NCBI GenBank assembly: GCA_041686485.1
Contig: JAWLDT010000002.1
Span: 24,272-88,271 of the forward strand
Reading direction: 5' to 3'
Source: PUPG01 sp041686485
GTDB taxonomy: Bacteria; Bacteroidota; Bacteroidia; Bacteroidales; UBA7960
DNA: 64,000 bases
Made by a program: the position numbers and the translations under genes. Shown piece by piece: positions 43,717-52,541 of this stretch; position 1 is the first letter of the stretch; each line of letters starts with the position of its first letter. The notes beneath the pieces were generated by a model, which had not been told where the DNA came from, did not search any database, and saw nothing but the letters and a program-made list of their open reading frames with translations.

Positions 43717-46011
43717 ATGGCGGAGTTTCTAAAAGCGCTTAATGAGCCACAACAGCAGGCAGTAAAGCAGACGGAGGGTCCCGTGATGGTGATTGCCGGT
43801 GCGGGAAGTGGAAAAACCCGGGTATTGACATACAGGGTAGCCTATCTGCTCAGCCTGGGCGTTGCCCCATATCATGTTCTGGCACTGACCTTCACCAACA
43901 AAGCGGCCCGGGAAATGCGCGAACGGGTGGCTGGCCTGGTTGATGCCTCCAGCGCAAAAGGGCTTTGGATGGGCACCTTTCATAGTACCTTTGCCAGAAT
44001 ACTGCGCGCAGAAGCTGACAAACTAAACTATCCATCGCACTTCACCATTTATGACACGGATGATTCCAAACGTGTTATCCGAAACATCATTAAAGAACAG
44101 AACCTGGATGACAAAACCTACCAGCCATCTTTTGTGCTGAACCGCATTTCAAATGCCAAAAACAATTTAATCTCAGCTGCTGATTACAACGAAGATGTTG
44201 AGATCCAGAGCCATGACACCCAAAGCCGGAAACCAAAGCTGGGCTTGATCTACAGTCTCTACCAGCAAAGGCTGCAGAAAGCATCAGCCATGGACTTCGA
44301 CGACCTTTTGTTCAACACCAACGTATTGCTGCGCGACTTCCCGGATGTCTTATACAAATACCAGAAGCGTTTTCAGTATATCCTGGTCGATGAGTACCAG
44401 GACACCAACTTCTCCCAGTATTTAATTGTCAAGAAGCTGGCCGCGAACAATGAAAATCTTTGTGTGGTGGGCGATGATGCACAGAGCATTTATGCCTTTC
44501 GTGGCGCCAACATTCAAAACATCCTGAATTTCAAAAATGATTATCCGGATTATGCACTCTATAAACTGGAACAAAATTACCGTTCGACAAAACATATCGT
44601 ATCCGCTGCAAACAGCCTGATTGCGCATAACAAAGACCAGTTGCACAAAAAAGTGTGGACAGAAAACCAGCCCGGAGAAAAGATTCATATCATAAAAACC
44701 GCCAATGAGGGAGAGGAAGCCACCTGGATCGCGGGACGGATTTTTGAGGTCATTCAACAAAAGCAGCTTCCCAACAGCGATTTTGCAATCTTATACCGTA
44801 CCAACGCCCAATCCAGGGCTCTGGAAGAAGCTCTCCGGCGTATCAATATTCCATATCGCATATTTGGCGGGGTATCCTTTTACCAGCGAAAAGAGATTAA
44901 AGACCTTTTAGCCTATTTCCGGCTGGTGATCAATCCCATGGATGAAGATGCCCTGTTGCGGACGATAAATTTTCCGGCAAGGGGGATCGGCACTACCACG
45001 GTCAACAAGCTGGTGGTGGCCGCCAATGAGTCGGGCAGTCCATTATGGAATGTGGCAGAAGCCCCCCTGAATCATGGTGTGAGGGTTCATAGTGGCGTGA
45101 TCCGCAAATTGTCGGAATTTATTATGATGATCAGGAGTTTTCATGCCCGCTTGTTTAAAATGGACGCATATGCGCTGGGGGAGCACATCGTGAACCAGAC
45201 AGGGATACGGAAGTTGTATTTTGAAGATGGCACACCAGAAAGTCAGAACCGCCGGGAAAACATAGAAGAGTTGCTGAGTGGCCTGAAAGATTTTGTGACA
45301 ACACCTGACGAGGGTGAAGAACAACCACCCTTGCGCACTTTGGATGAATTTATGCAGGATATTGCCCTGCTTACGGATGCGGATACCAAACAGGATACAC
45401 CCGATGATACCAATAAAGTTTCGCTGATGACCCTCCACGCGGCAAAAGGACTTGAATTCCCCTATGTGTTTATCACCGGTGTAGAAGAAAACCTTTTCCC
45501 GTCACAAATGTCGATGAACAGCAAGGCTGAGCTTGAAGAGGAAAGGAGGCTGTTTTATGTTGGTCTGACAAGATCCATGGTACAGGCAACTGTTAGTTAT
45601 GCAGAAACACGCTTTCGCTTTGGCAACTTCAATATGTGTGAAGCCAGCCGGTTTATTGATGAGCTGGATCCGGAATATGTCCATTACCTATCCACGCCTG
45701 AAAACATGCGCAAAAGACCGGCGGGTCAGCAGGAAAGCTTTAAAGAGAGCTTTCAACGCTTTAAAAAAGTTACATCAGATAACCATTCCATAACAAGAAA
45801 ACCGACTGACACAAATGAGAGTAGTGGCTATGCCATCCTGGACCCGGAAGCTTTACAGGTAGACATGGAGGTGAAACACCAGCGCTTTGGTAAAGGTCGT
45901 GTAACAGCCCTTGAAGGAGAAGGGCAAAACGCCAAAGCCACAGTTGCTTTTGCCGGGACAGGGAAAAAACAATTATTGCTAAAATATGCAAGGCTTATCA
46001 TTTTAGAATGA
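43717..46011 (+). CDS. uvrD: UvrD/PcrA superfamily 1 DNA helicase
   Basis: 764 residues. ATP-driven 3'-5' helicase for excision and mismatch repair and for removing RecA or stalled polymerase. Q motif LNEPQQQAV, Walker A AGAGSGKT (27-34), motif Ia TFTNKAAREM, Walker B ILVDEYQDTN, motif III VGDDAQSIYAFRGA, motif IV EQNYRST, motif V LMTLHAAKGLEF and motif VI EERRLFYVGLTR are all intact. The C-terminal 60 residues form the Tudor-like module (VKHQRFGKGRVTALEGEG) that contacts RNA polymerase in PcrA. All motifs match a functional enzyme. Confidence 0.96.
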   Translation: MAEFLKALNEPQQQAVKQTEGPVMVIAGAGSGKTRVLTYRVAYLLSLGVAPYHVLALTFTNKAAREMRERVAGLVDASSAKGLWMGTFHSTFARILRAEADKLNYPSHFTIYDTDDSKRVIRNIIKEQNLDDKTYQPSFVLNRISNAKNNLISAADYNEDVEIQSHDTQSRKPKLGLIYSLYQQRLQKASAMDFDDLLFNTNVLLRDFPDVLYKYQKRFQYILVDEYQDTNFSQYLIVKKLAANNENLCVVGDDAQSIYAFRGANIQNILNFKNDYPDYALYKLEQNYRSTKHIVSAANSLIAHNKDQLHKKVWTENQPGEKIHIIKTANEGEEATWIAGRIFEVIQQKQLPNSDFAILYRTNAQSRALEEALRRINIPYRIFGGVSFYQRKEIKDLLAYFRLVINPMDEDALLRTINFPARGIGTTTVNKLVVAANESGSPLWNVAEAPLNHGVRVHSGVIRKLSEFIMMIRSFHARLFKMDAYALGEHIVNQTGIRKLYFEDGTPESQNRRENIEELLSGLKDFVTTPDEGEEQPPLRTLDEFMQDIALLTDADTKQDTPDDTNKVSLMTLHAAKGLEFPYVFITGVEENLFPSQMSMNSKAELEEERRLFYVGLTRSMVQATVSYAETRFRFGNFNMCEASRFIDELDPEYVHYLSTPENMRKRPAGQQESFKESFQRFKKVTSDNHSITRKPTDTNESSGYAILDPEALQVDMEVKHQRFGKGRVTALEGEGQNAKATVAFAGTGKKQLLLKYARLIILE

Positions 46012-46040
46012 CCAAACACTGATATGTCATTAGAATTCAT

Positions 46041-46048
46041 TACTTTTG
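46041..46048 (+). promoter_or_regulatory. -7 box for the DUF4290 gene
   Basis: TACTTTTG, exact TAnnTTTG, 29 bases after the helicase stop codon. Leader of about 160 bases to ATG 46214. No clear -33. Confidence 0.4.
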
Positions 46049-46213
46049 CAAAAAAACAAGCCAAATACAACAATACATTTACCTCTCCTGTTTCGGACAA
46101 ACTGCTGACAACCAGCCTTTTAAGTTTTCTCAGCCATGGTTTCCGCTTACAACAAAAACGAAACAACCTTAAATGATGATCCGGCATCCAATGCCTCAAC
46201 ACAACATCCACAT

Positions 46214-46846
46214 ATGGAATATAACACAACCCGTTCAAAAATGAATATCACCGAATATGGTCGGAATATTCAGAAAATGATAGAATATATCAGGTCGGTA
46301 GAAGACCGTGAAAGAAGAAACAAGCTGGCCAGGGCCACCATTAATGTAATGGGGCAATTAAATCCGCATCTGCGCGATGTAAATGATTTCAAGCATAAGT
46401 TGTGGGACCATCTGTTTATCATGGCTGATTTTGATCTTGATGTAGACTCACCCTACCCATTACCGTCGCGTGAGACCCTGACCCGAAAACCAGAGCCACT
46501 TCAATATGCCAGCAACAATATTACCTTTAAACATTATGGGCGTCACATTGAAAAGATGATTGAAAAAGCATCGGAACTGGAAGACGGGCCTATGAAAGAA
46601 ACCCTTATCAAGTTGATTGCCAATCATATGAAAAAATCCTACCTGACCTGGAACCGGGAGACGGTAAGCGACGAAGAAATTGCCGGGCATCTGTCCATCA
46701 TGTCAAACGGGAAACTTACCCTTCAGGATCACGTGAAGTTGAGCGAAACCAATGATATATTGTCAAAGGGCAAAAAGAAGAAATACCAGAGCAGCAAACA
46801 AAGTGGCGGTAAATACCACAATCACAAAGTCAGAAAAAACCAATAA
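46214..46846 (+). CDS. DUF4290-domain protein
   Basis: 210 residues from ATG 46214 (MEYNTTRSK), which matches the usual family start; an in-frame ATG at 46136 would add 26 polar residues of no family likeness. The core YGRNIQKMIEYIRSVEDRE, INVMGQLNPHLRDVNDFKHK and LWDHLFIMADFDLDVDSPYP is strongly conserved in Bacteroidota. A similar pattern recurs around residue 125 (YGRHIEKMIEKASELED), suggesting an internal duplication. The C-terminus is basic (KGKKKKYQSS). No signal peptide and no known function. It lies between uvrD and murA, a frequent arrangement in the phylum by my recollection. Confidence 0.85.
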   Translation: MEYNTTRSKMNITEYGRNIQKMIEYIRSVEDRERRNKLARATINVMGQLNPHLRDVNDFKHKLWDHLFIMADFDLDVDSPYPLPSRETLTRKPEPLQYASNNITFKHYGRHIEKMIEKASELEDGPMKETLIKLIANHMKKSYLTWNRETVSDEEIAGHLSIMSNGKLTLQDHVKLSETNDILSKGKKKKYQSSKQSGGKYHNHKVRKNQ

Positions 46847-46928
46847 CCATTAACGGGCCCTGGCTGAACAACAAACAGACGCCCCGATATCCTCATTTCA
46901 AAGTTTTTTATAGCAAAAAGGAACAATT

Positions 46929-48233
46929 ATGGATGCTTTTGAAATACATGGAGGCAAACAATTACAGGGGGAGATTATCCCCCAGGGTGCCAAAAATGAA
47001 GCACTTCAGGTAATTTGTGCAACATTGCTTACCGATGAGGAGATTGTGATCCATAATATCCCACAGATTCGTGATGTGTTGAAGCTCATAGAGCTGTTAT
47101 CGGATTTTGGCGTTCACGTAAACAAAATCGACGAAAGCACTTATGCCTTTAAGGCCAGTAATGTTGATCTGGATCTTTTACATACCGGGCAGTTTCAAAA
47201 AAAGGTGGCTCAACTAAGGGGGTCAGTAATGATCGTTGGACCTTTGCTGGCCAGGTTTCGCCGGGTTTCCATTCCGAAACCGGGTGGCGACAAGATAGGC
47301 AGGCGCCGTCTGGACACTCATTTCCTGGGACTGGAGAAGTTGGGTGCCAAATTTCATTATGACAGTGAAAAATATGTCTATCATATTGAAGGGAAAAACC
47401 TGAAAGGCTGCCATATTTTATTGAATGAAGCTTCTGTAACAGGTACGGCGAATGTAGTAATGGCAGCAACGCTGGCCGGGGGGACCACTACCCTTTATAA
47501 TGCAGCCTGTGAACCATATATTCAGCAGCTTTGCCGGATACTAAACCGCATGGGTGCCAATATTTCAGGTATTGGGTCAAACCTGTTAACCATCGAGGGA
47601 GTAGATAACCTGAAAGGATGCAGCCACACCATGCTGCCCGATATGATCGAAATTGGCAGTTTCATTGCCATGGCTGCCATGACCAGATCTGAAATCACGA
47701 TTAAAAATGTCCGTTATGACCAGCTGGGTCTTATTCCGGATGTTTTCAAAAAACTGGGTGTTCTGATGGAAATACGTGATGATGACCTCTACATCCCTTC
47801 CATTGACTCTTACGAAGTGGAAACCTATATCGACGGCAGCATTCTAACTATCAGTGATGCACCCTGGCCCGGCTTTTCGCCGGACCTGCTTAGTGTAATA
47901 CTCGTGCTTGCCACCCAGGCCAAAGGCAGCGTACTGGTTCACCAAAAAATGTTTGAAAGCAGACTTTTCTTTGTGGATAAGCTTATCGACATGGGTGCCC
48001 AGATCATCCTTTGTGACCCGCACCGCGCCACAGTAATTGGTCTTGACAGAAAATACCCACTAAGACCACTGGAGATGACATCACCTGACATACGGGCAGG
48101 TGTAGCCTTGCTTATAGCCGCACTCAGCGCCAAAGGCAAAAGCATTATTCATAATATCGAACAGATCGACAGAGGCTATCAGCATATTGACACACGTCTT
48201 AAACAGTTGGGTGCGAACATTCAAAGAATATAA
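46929..48233 (+). CDS. murA: MurA, UDP-GlcNAc 1-carboxyvinyltransferase, Cys-to-Asp type
   Basis: 434 residues. First committed step of peptidoglycan synthesis: enolpyruvyl transfer from phosphoenolpyruvate to UDP-GlcNAc. The substrate Lys is in QGAKNEALQ (K22) and the C-terminal signature SPDIRAGVALLIAALSAKG is normal. The catalytic loop reads PGGDKIGRRRLDTH, so the Cys that fosfomycin alkylates in E. coli MurA (in PGGCAIG) is Asp (D121, codon 47289-47291). Enzymes with Asp here, as in Mycobacterium and Chlamydia, are active but fosfomycin-resistant. Upstream of grpE, separated by a spacer with a large hairpin. Confidence 0.96.
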   Translation: MDAFEIHGGKQLQGEIIPQGAKNEALQVICATLLTDEEIVIHNIPQIRDVLKLIELLSDFGVHVNKIDESTYAFKASNVDLDLLHTGQFQKKVAQLRGSVMIVGPLLARFRRVSIPKPGGDKIGRRRLDTHFLGLEKLGAKFHYDSEKYVYHIEGKNLKGCHILLNEASVTGTANVVMAATLAGGTTTLYNAACEPYIQQLCRILNRMGANISGIGSNLLTIEGVDNLKGCSHTMLPDMIEIGSFIAMAAMTRSEITIKNVRYDQLGLIPDVFKKLGVLMEIRDDDLYIPSIDSYEVETYIDGSILTISDAPWPGFSPDLLSVILVLATQAKGSVLVHQKMFESRLFFVDKLIDMGAQIILCDPHRATVIGLDRKYPLRPLEMTSPDIRAGVALLIAALSAKGKSIIHNIEQIDRGYQHIDTRLKQLGANIQRI

Positions 48234-48257
48234 ACTGACAAAATGGCTTTTTTCCGG

Positions 48258-48293
48258 TTATGGCAAAGCTTTTGCAGAGCTATGACCGGTTTA
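48258..48293 (+). other. Large hairpin between murA and grpE
   Basis: Interrupted palindrome CCGGTTAT ... ATGACCGG with a nested GCAAA / TTTTGC pairing. It lies 25 bases after the murA stop. The T-run is poor (TTTATATT), so it may be a weak terminator or a leader element of the grpE-dnaJ message. Confidence 0.4.
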
Positions 48294-48328
48294 TATTGAG
48301 TCGTATACAATAATAATATATCATACAG

Positions 48329-48979
48329 ATGGGAATGAATCAAAAAGAAAAAAAAGATACCAAACAGGAGCATCAGACAGAAAACCAAAATCAGCAGGAA
48401 CAGCAGGGGGACGGACAGGAACATCATCAGGCCGAAAACCCGGAGGCAACAGCTGAAGAATCTGACCGGGATGAGAAAGCAAAAGAACCTTCCGGTGAGA
48501 TTGGCGACATTAGCGAATACAAGCGCAAAATTGAAGCGTTGCAAAAGACGCTTGACGAGACCAATGACAAATTCCTGCGCCTCTTTTCAGAGTTTGACAA
48601 TTACCGCAAACGGGTTACCAAAGAACGACTGGAGTTATCCAGGACGGCTGCAGAGAGCATCATCATTGCCCTGCTCCCTGTGCTTGATGACCTGGAAAGG
48701 GCAAGCCTGGCGGCAAAAGAGAAAACAGGAAAAGGAGCCTCCGAAGAAGAAGAAGGCGTGGTTCTTATCTATAATAAATTCAAATCTATCCTGAAGCAAA
48801 AGGGAGTGGAAGAGATCCCTGCTGTCGGACATGATTTCGACACCGATTTGCATGAAGCAGTAAGCCACCAGCCGGCTGAAAGTAAAGAACAAAAAGGCAA
48901 GGTGGTTGAAGAGATGCAAAAGGGATATATATTAAACGGAAAAGTGATTCGCTACGCCCGGGTGGTAGTAGCCAATTAA
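48329..48979 (+). CDS. grpE: GrpE, nucleotide-exchange factor for DnaK
   Basis: 216 residues. Releases ADP from DnaK. The first 65 residues are polar and Gln/Glu-rich (disordered). A long helix starts about residue 70 (YKRKIEALQKTLDETNDKFL), with the conserved LRLFSEFDNYRKRV. The C-terminal beta domain has EEIPAVGHDFDTDLHEAV and the signature GYILNGKVIRYARVVVAN. dnaJ follows ten bases later. Confidence 0.96.
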   Translation: MGMNQKEKKDTKQEHQTENQNQQEQQGDGQEHHQAENPEATAEESDRDEKAKEPSGEIGDISEYKRKIEALQKTLDETNDKFLRLFSEFDNYRKRVTKERLELSRTAAESIIIALLPVLDDLERASLAAKEKTGKGASEEEEGVVLIYNKFKSILKQKGVEEIPAVGHDFDTDLHEAVSHQPAESKEQKGKVVEEMQKGYILNGKVIRYARVVVAN

Positions 48980-48988
48980 TAGTTCTAT

Positions 48989-50146
48989 ATGGCAAAAAAA
49001 GATTATTACGACATATTAGGTGTTTCGAAGGATGCTTCTCCGGAAGAGATCAAAAAGGCATACCGGAAAATGGCCTTGAAGTATCATCCAGACAAGAATC
49101 CCGGAGATGAAACAGCAGAAGCGCGTTTCAAGGAAGCCGCTGAGGCCTATGAGGTTTTGGGTAATCCGGAGAAACGATCCCGTTATGACCAATATGGTCA
49201 TGCAGGCCCTGGAAGCGACTTTGGTGGTGGCTTTGGCGGTGGTATGTCTATGGAGGACATCTTCAGCCAGTTCGGTGACATATTTGGAGGTGCTTTTGGT
49301 GGTGGCTTCAGTGGATTTGGAGAAACAGGCAGGCGTAGTAGCGGCAGGCGCACCCATAAGGGGTCAAACCTCAGGATAAAAGTAAAAGTTACCCTTGAAG
49401 ATGTCCTGCATGGCGCAGAGAAAAAGCTCAAAGTCAACAAATATGTGTCATGCAAGGCTTGTGAGGGCACCGGAGCAAAAAACGGCACAGCATACAATAC
49501 CTGCTCCACATGTAATGGTGCCGGCAGGGTGACCCGTGTCACAAACACCTTCCTTGGGCAGATGCAAACCGCATCTACTTGCCCGAGTTGTGGTGGAGAA
49601 GGCCAGACCATTGAACACAAATGCCCCTCCTGCTATGGAAATGGCATCGTAAAAAGCGAGGAAGTCATCAGTGTTAAAATTCCGGCCGGTGTTGAAGATG
49701 GTATGCAGCTGGCCCTTAACGGCAAAGGAAATGCTGCACCAAGGGGCGGCATCCCAGGTGACCTTATCATACTTGTGGAAGAAAAACCTCACAGCAAGCT
49801 CGTACGGGATGGCCAGAATCTTCTGTATGACCATCATATCAGCTTTCCGCAGGCGGTTTTGGGTACAACGATCGAAGTCCCCACCCTTGAAGGGAAAGCC
49901 CGTATCAAGATTGAACCCGGCACACAAGCAGGTAAGGTACTTCGCCTGAAAGGTAAGGGCCTTCCTTCAGTAAACGGCTATGGACGTGGTGATCTGCTTG
50001 TAAATATCAATGTGTGGACTCCTCAGAAAGTAAGCCCCGAAGAAAAAGAGATGCTCAACCAAATGGAGCAATCCGAACATTTTAAGCCGGATCCCAAAAA
50101 ATTGGATAAAAATTTCTTCGAACGCATGAAAAGTGCATTTAACTAA
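48989..50146 (+). CDS. dnaJ: DnaJ, Hsp40 co-chaperone
   Basis: 385 residues, class I. J domain (about 1-70) with the HPD motif in LKYHPDKNPGD. Gly/Phe-rich linker (about 75-125, FGGGFGGGMSMEDI). Zinc domain with four CxxCxGxG repeats: CKACEGTG, CSTCNGAG, CPSCGGEG, CPSCYGNG. Two substrate-binding barrels follow. It delivers clients to DnaK and stimulates its ATPase. The chaperone pair continues into an ABC exporter 12 bases downstream, with no terminator between. Confidence 0.98.
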   Translation: MAKKDYYDILGVSKDASPEEIKKAYRKMALKYHPDKNPGDETAEARFKEAAEAYEVLGNPEKRSRYDQYGHAGPGSDFGGGFGGGMSMEDIFSQFGDIFGGAFGGGFSGFGETGRRSSGRRTHKGSNLRIKVKVTLEDVLHGAEKKLKVNKYVSCKACEGTGAKNGTAYNTCSTCNGAGRVTRVTNTFLGQMQTASTCPSCGGEGQTIEHKCPSCYGNGIVKSEEVISVKIPAGVEDGMQLALNGKGNAAPRGGIPGDLIILVEEKPHSKLVRDGQNLLYDHHISFPQAVLGTTIEVPTLEGKARIKIEPGTQAGKVLRLKGKGLPSVNGYGRGDLLVNINVWTPQKVSPEEKEMLNQMEQSEHFKPDPKKLDKNFFERMKSAFN

Positions 50147-50158
50147 AAAGGCACCAGC

Positions 50159-51145
50159 ATGGACCAATATCTTCTCCGGGCAGAACATATTACCAAGGAA
50201 TATGCCAATCACAGGGCATTAGACCAGGTGAGTATGCACGTTCCCAGACAAAGCATTTTTGGTCTGCTGGGTCCCAACGGGGCTGGCAAAACAACACTTA
50301 TCCGAATCATTAATCAGATTAACGCCCCCGATAATGGGCAGATCTATTTTGACAACACTCCGTTAAAGCCCCGCCATGTATACCAGATAGGCTACCTGCC
50401 CGAAGAACGGGGGCTATACAAAAAAATGGAACTTGGCGAACAGGCAATATACCTGGCACGCCTCAAAGGGATTAAAAGAACCGAAGCGCGAAAAATGCTT
50501 CAAAGCTGGTTCGGGAAATTCGATCTGTTGCCATGGTGGGACAAAAAGGTCGAAGAGCTGTCAAAAGGCATGCAGCAAAAGGTCCAATTTATCATCACAG
50601 TACTCCACAAACCCAACCTGTTAATCTTTGATGAGCCTTTCAGCGGTTTTGACCCGATCAATGTCAACCTCCTCAAGGAAGAGATCCTGAAAATTCGCAA
50701 CGAAGGGGCAACCATCATATTTTCAACCCATAATATGGCTTCGGTAGAAGAACTCTGCGACCATATGGCCCTCATCAATAAGTCACGTAAGATATTGGAA
50801 GGCAATGTGCAACAGGTAAAAAGAGATCATGCCAGCCATGTTTATGAAACAACGGTTGCCGATCTGAACCGGTCACCTGAAACAATCCTTGATCAGCGCT
50901 TTGAGCTGATCAGCAATCAGCAACAGGAAAACACCACCACGCTCCGCATCAAAATCCGGGGGGCAGCAACGACCAATGATCTCATGAACCAATTGCTGAC
51001 TGAAGGCAGAATACTGTCTTTCAAAGAGTTGACCCCAACAATGAATGATATCTTCATTAAAAATGTGACTGGAAAATTCCCGATGGAGGGGAACGGAGAA
51101 CCTGTCATGACAAATGGCTTAGATGCAGACTACCAATCATACTGA
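50159..51145 (+). CDS. ABC-2 exporter, ATP-binding protein
   Basis: 328 residues. Walker A LGPNGAGKTT (37-46), Q loop GYLPEERGLYKKM, signature ELSKGMQQK in place of LSGGQ, Walker B LLIFDEPFSGFD and the H-loop STHNM are present. The C-terminal extension of about 80 residues is typical of this exporter class (NatA-like). It powers the permease encoded six bases downstream. The exported substrate is unknown. Confidence 0.92.
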   Translation: MDQYLLRAEHITKEYANHRALDQVSMHVPRQSIFGLLGPNGAGKTTLIRIINQINAPDNGQIYFDNTPLKPRHVYQIGYLPEERGLYKKMELGEQAIYLARLKGIKRTEARKMLQSWFGKFDLLPWWDKKVEELSKGMQQKVQFIITVLHKPNLLIFDEPFSGFDPINVNLLKEEILKIRNEGATIIFSTHNMASVEELCDHMALINKSRKILEGNVQQVKRDHASHVYETTVADLNRSPETILDQRFELISNQQQENTTTLRIKIRGAATTNDLMNQLLTEGRILSFKELTPTMNDIFIKNVTGKFPMEGNGEPVMTNGLDADYQSY

Positions 51146-51150
51146 AAGCG

Positions 51151-52488
51151 ATGAGCAAGACCGCAACCATTGTAAGACGTGAATTCCTGAGCAGGGTCAA
51201 AAAAAAGACTTTCCTGGTAATGACTTTGCTGGGGCCTGTTTTGATGGCTGCCATCATCATTGTTCCCGTGGTGGTTACCCAACTCTCCGACAGTGATTAT
51301 GCCGTTGGCATTGTGGATGACAGCAGTTTATTCGCAGACAGCTTTGATGATACGGACGAATTATCATTTACTCCTTTAGGTACCAGCATTGACCAGGCAT
51401 TGAATCTCATGCATGAGGATAGGTTTGACGCCATACTGCATGTTCCTGAATCCGCTTTTCAGGCTCCGGCAACCCTTCGCCTGTTCTCGGCAAGGGCGGT
51501 TAATCTCAATGCAAAAATATATATTGAAAATACCTTAAAGCATGAGTTTGAGAGCCTGAAACTGGGTAATGCAAACATCGATCCGGAGATACTGCGTTCC
51601 ATCGAAACAAATATCAATATAACAGCCTTACGTATAGAAGATGACGGGGAACTGATCACAGATTACCCGGAGATCAGTATGGGATTGGGCATTATCAGCG
51701 GCCTGTTAATCTATATTTTTATATTTCTTTTCGGGTCACAGGTACTGCGGGGCGTTTTGGAGGAAAAAACCAGCCGGATTGTAGAGATCATTGTGTCTTC
51801 CGTTAAACCTTTCCAGCTGATGATCGGCAAAATTGCCGGTGTGGGCCTTGTCGGTCTTACCCAGTTCCTGATATGGGTGGTGCTAACTTTCACCATTGTC
51901 GGAATTTTCCAGGTTGCCATGCCTGAGATGTTTCAGTTTACCTCCCCGGAGAATGCCTATGTTTCGGGAGGCCAGGTATTGAACATAGAAGAGATAGCTT
52001 CACAACAGGAGCTTCTGCAAGAACAAAACAACAGAGCCAGTCAATTTCTGGAAGGCTTGGCAGCTATTAATTTCCCGGTCATGATCACATCCTTCATCTT
52101 CTTTTTCCTGGGAGGCTACCTGCTCTATGCAGCTCTTTTTGCAGCTATCGGCTCTGCCGTTGACAATGAAGCCGACACCCAACAGTTCATGCTTCCGGTA
52201 ACAGTTCCGCTAATCCTGGCGCTGGTTATGAGCCAGATGGTGATCAATAATCCGGACGGACCGGTCGCCTTCTGGTTGTCAATCATTCCCTTAACCTCCC
52301 CTATCGTGATGATGGTACGAATCCCTTTTGGCGTTCCTTTTTTCGACCTGGCACTCTCGGTGGGCTTACTTATCCTGGGTTTCCTGGCCACAACCTGGCT
52401 GGCCGCACGCATTTACCGAACAGGTATTCTCATGTACGGCAAGAAGGTGAACTACAAGGAACTCTGGAAATGGATACGCCATCCATAA
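51151..52488 (+). CDS. ABC-2 exporter, permease (NatB-like)
   Basis: 445 residues. A first membrane helix at about 20-45, a long extracytoplasmic domain (about 50-170), then a cluster of helices from about 175 to 420. The coupling motif LEEKTSRIVEIIVSSVKPFQLMIGKI is the typical ABC-2 cytoplasmic segment. Partner of the ATPase just upstream. Relatives move sodium, antibiotics or peptides; context with grpE-dnaJ gives no clue to the substrate. Confidence 0.9.
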   Translation: MSKTATIVRREFLSRVKKKTFLVMTLLGPVLMAAIIIVPVVVTQLSDSDYAVGIVDDSSLFADSFDDTDELSFTPLGTSIDQALNLMHEDRFDAILHVPESAFQAPATLRLFSARAVNLNAKIYIENTLKHEFESLKLGNANIDPEILRSIETNINITALRIEDDGELITDYPEISMGLGIISGLLIYIFIFLFGSQVLRGVLEEKTSRIVEIIVSSVKPFQLMIGKIAGVGLVGLTQFLIWVVLTFTIVGIFQVAMPEMFQFTSPENAYVSGGQVLNIEEIASQQELLQEQNNRASQFLEGLAAINFPVMITSFIFFFLGGYLLYAALFAAIGSAVDNEADTQQFMLPVTVPLILALVMSQMVINNPDGPVAFWLSIIPLTSPIVMMVRIPFGVPFFDLALSVGLLILGFLATTWLAARIYRTGILMYGKKVNYKELWKWIRHP

Positions 52489-52518
52489 TCCAAAACTGTC
52501 TGTAACCTGTTTTTCTTA

Positions 52519-52526
52519 TATATTTG
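52519..52526 (+). promoter_or_regulatory. -7 box for the sigma-54-type regulator
   Basis: TATATTTG, exact TAnnTTTG, 16 bases before ATG 52542, with a TCTG at about the -33 position. It supports ATG 52542 over an in-frame TTG at 52524 that overlaps the box. Confidence 0.55.
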
Positions 52527-52541
52527 CCAAAAACGACCGCC

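Noticed and set aside
46136..46213. Upstream ATG for the DUF4290 protein
   Set aside because: The residues before MEYNT lack family likeness; the usual start of the family matches ATG 46214.
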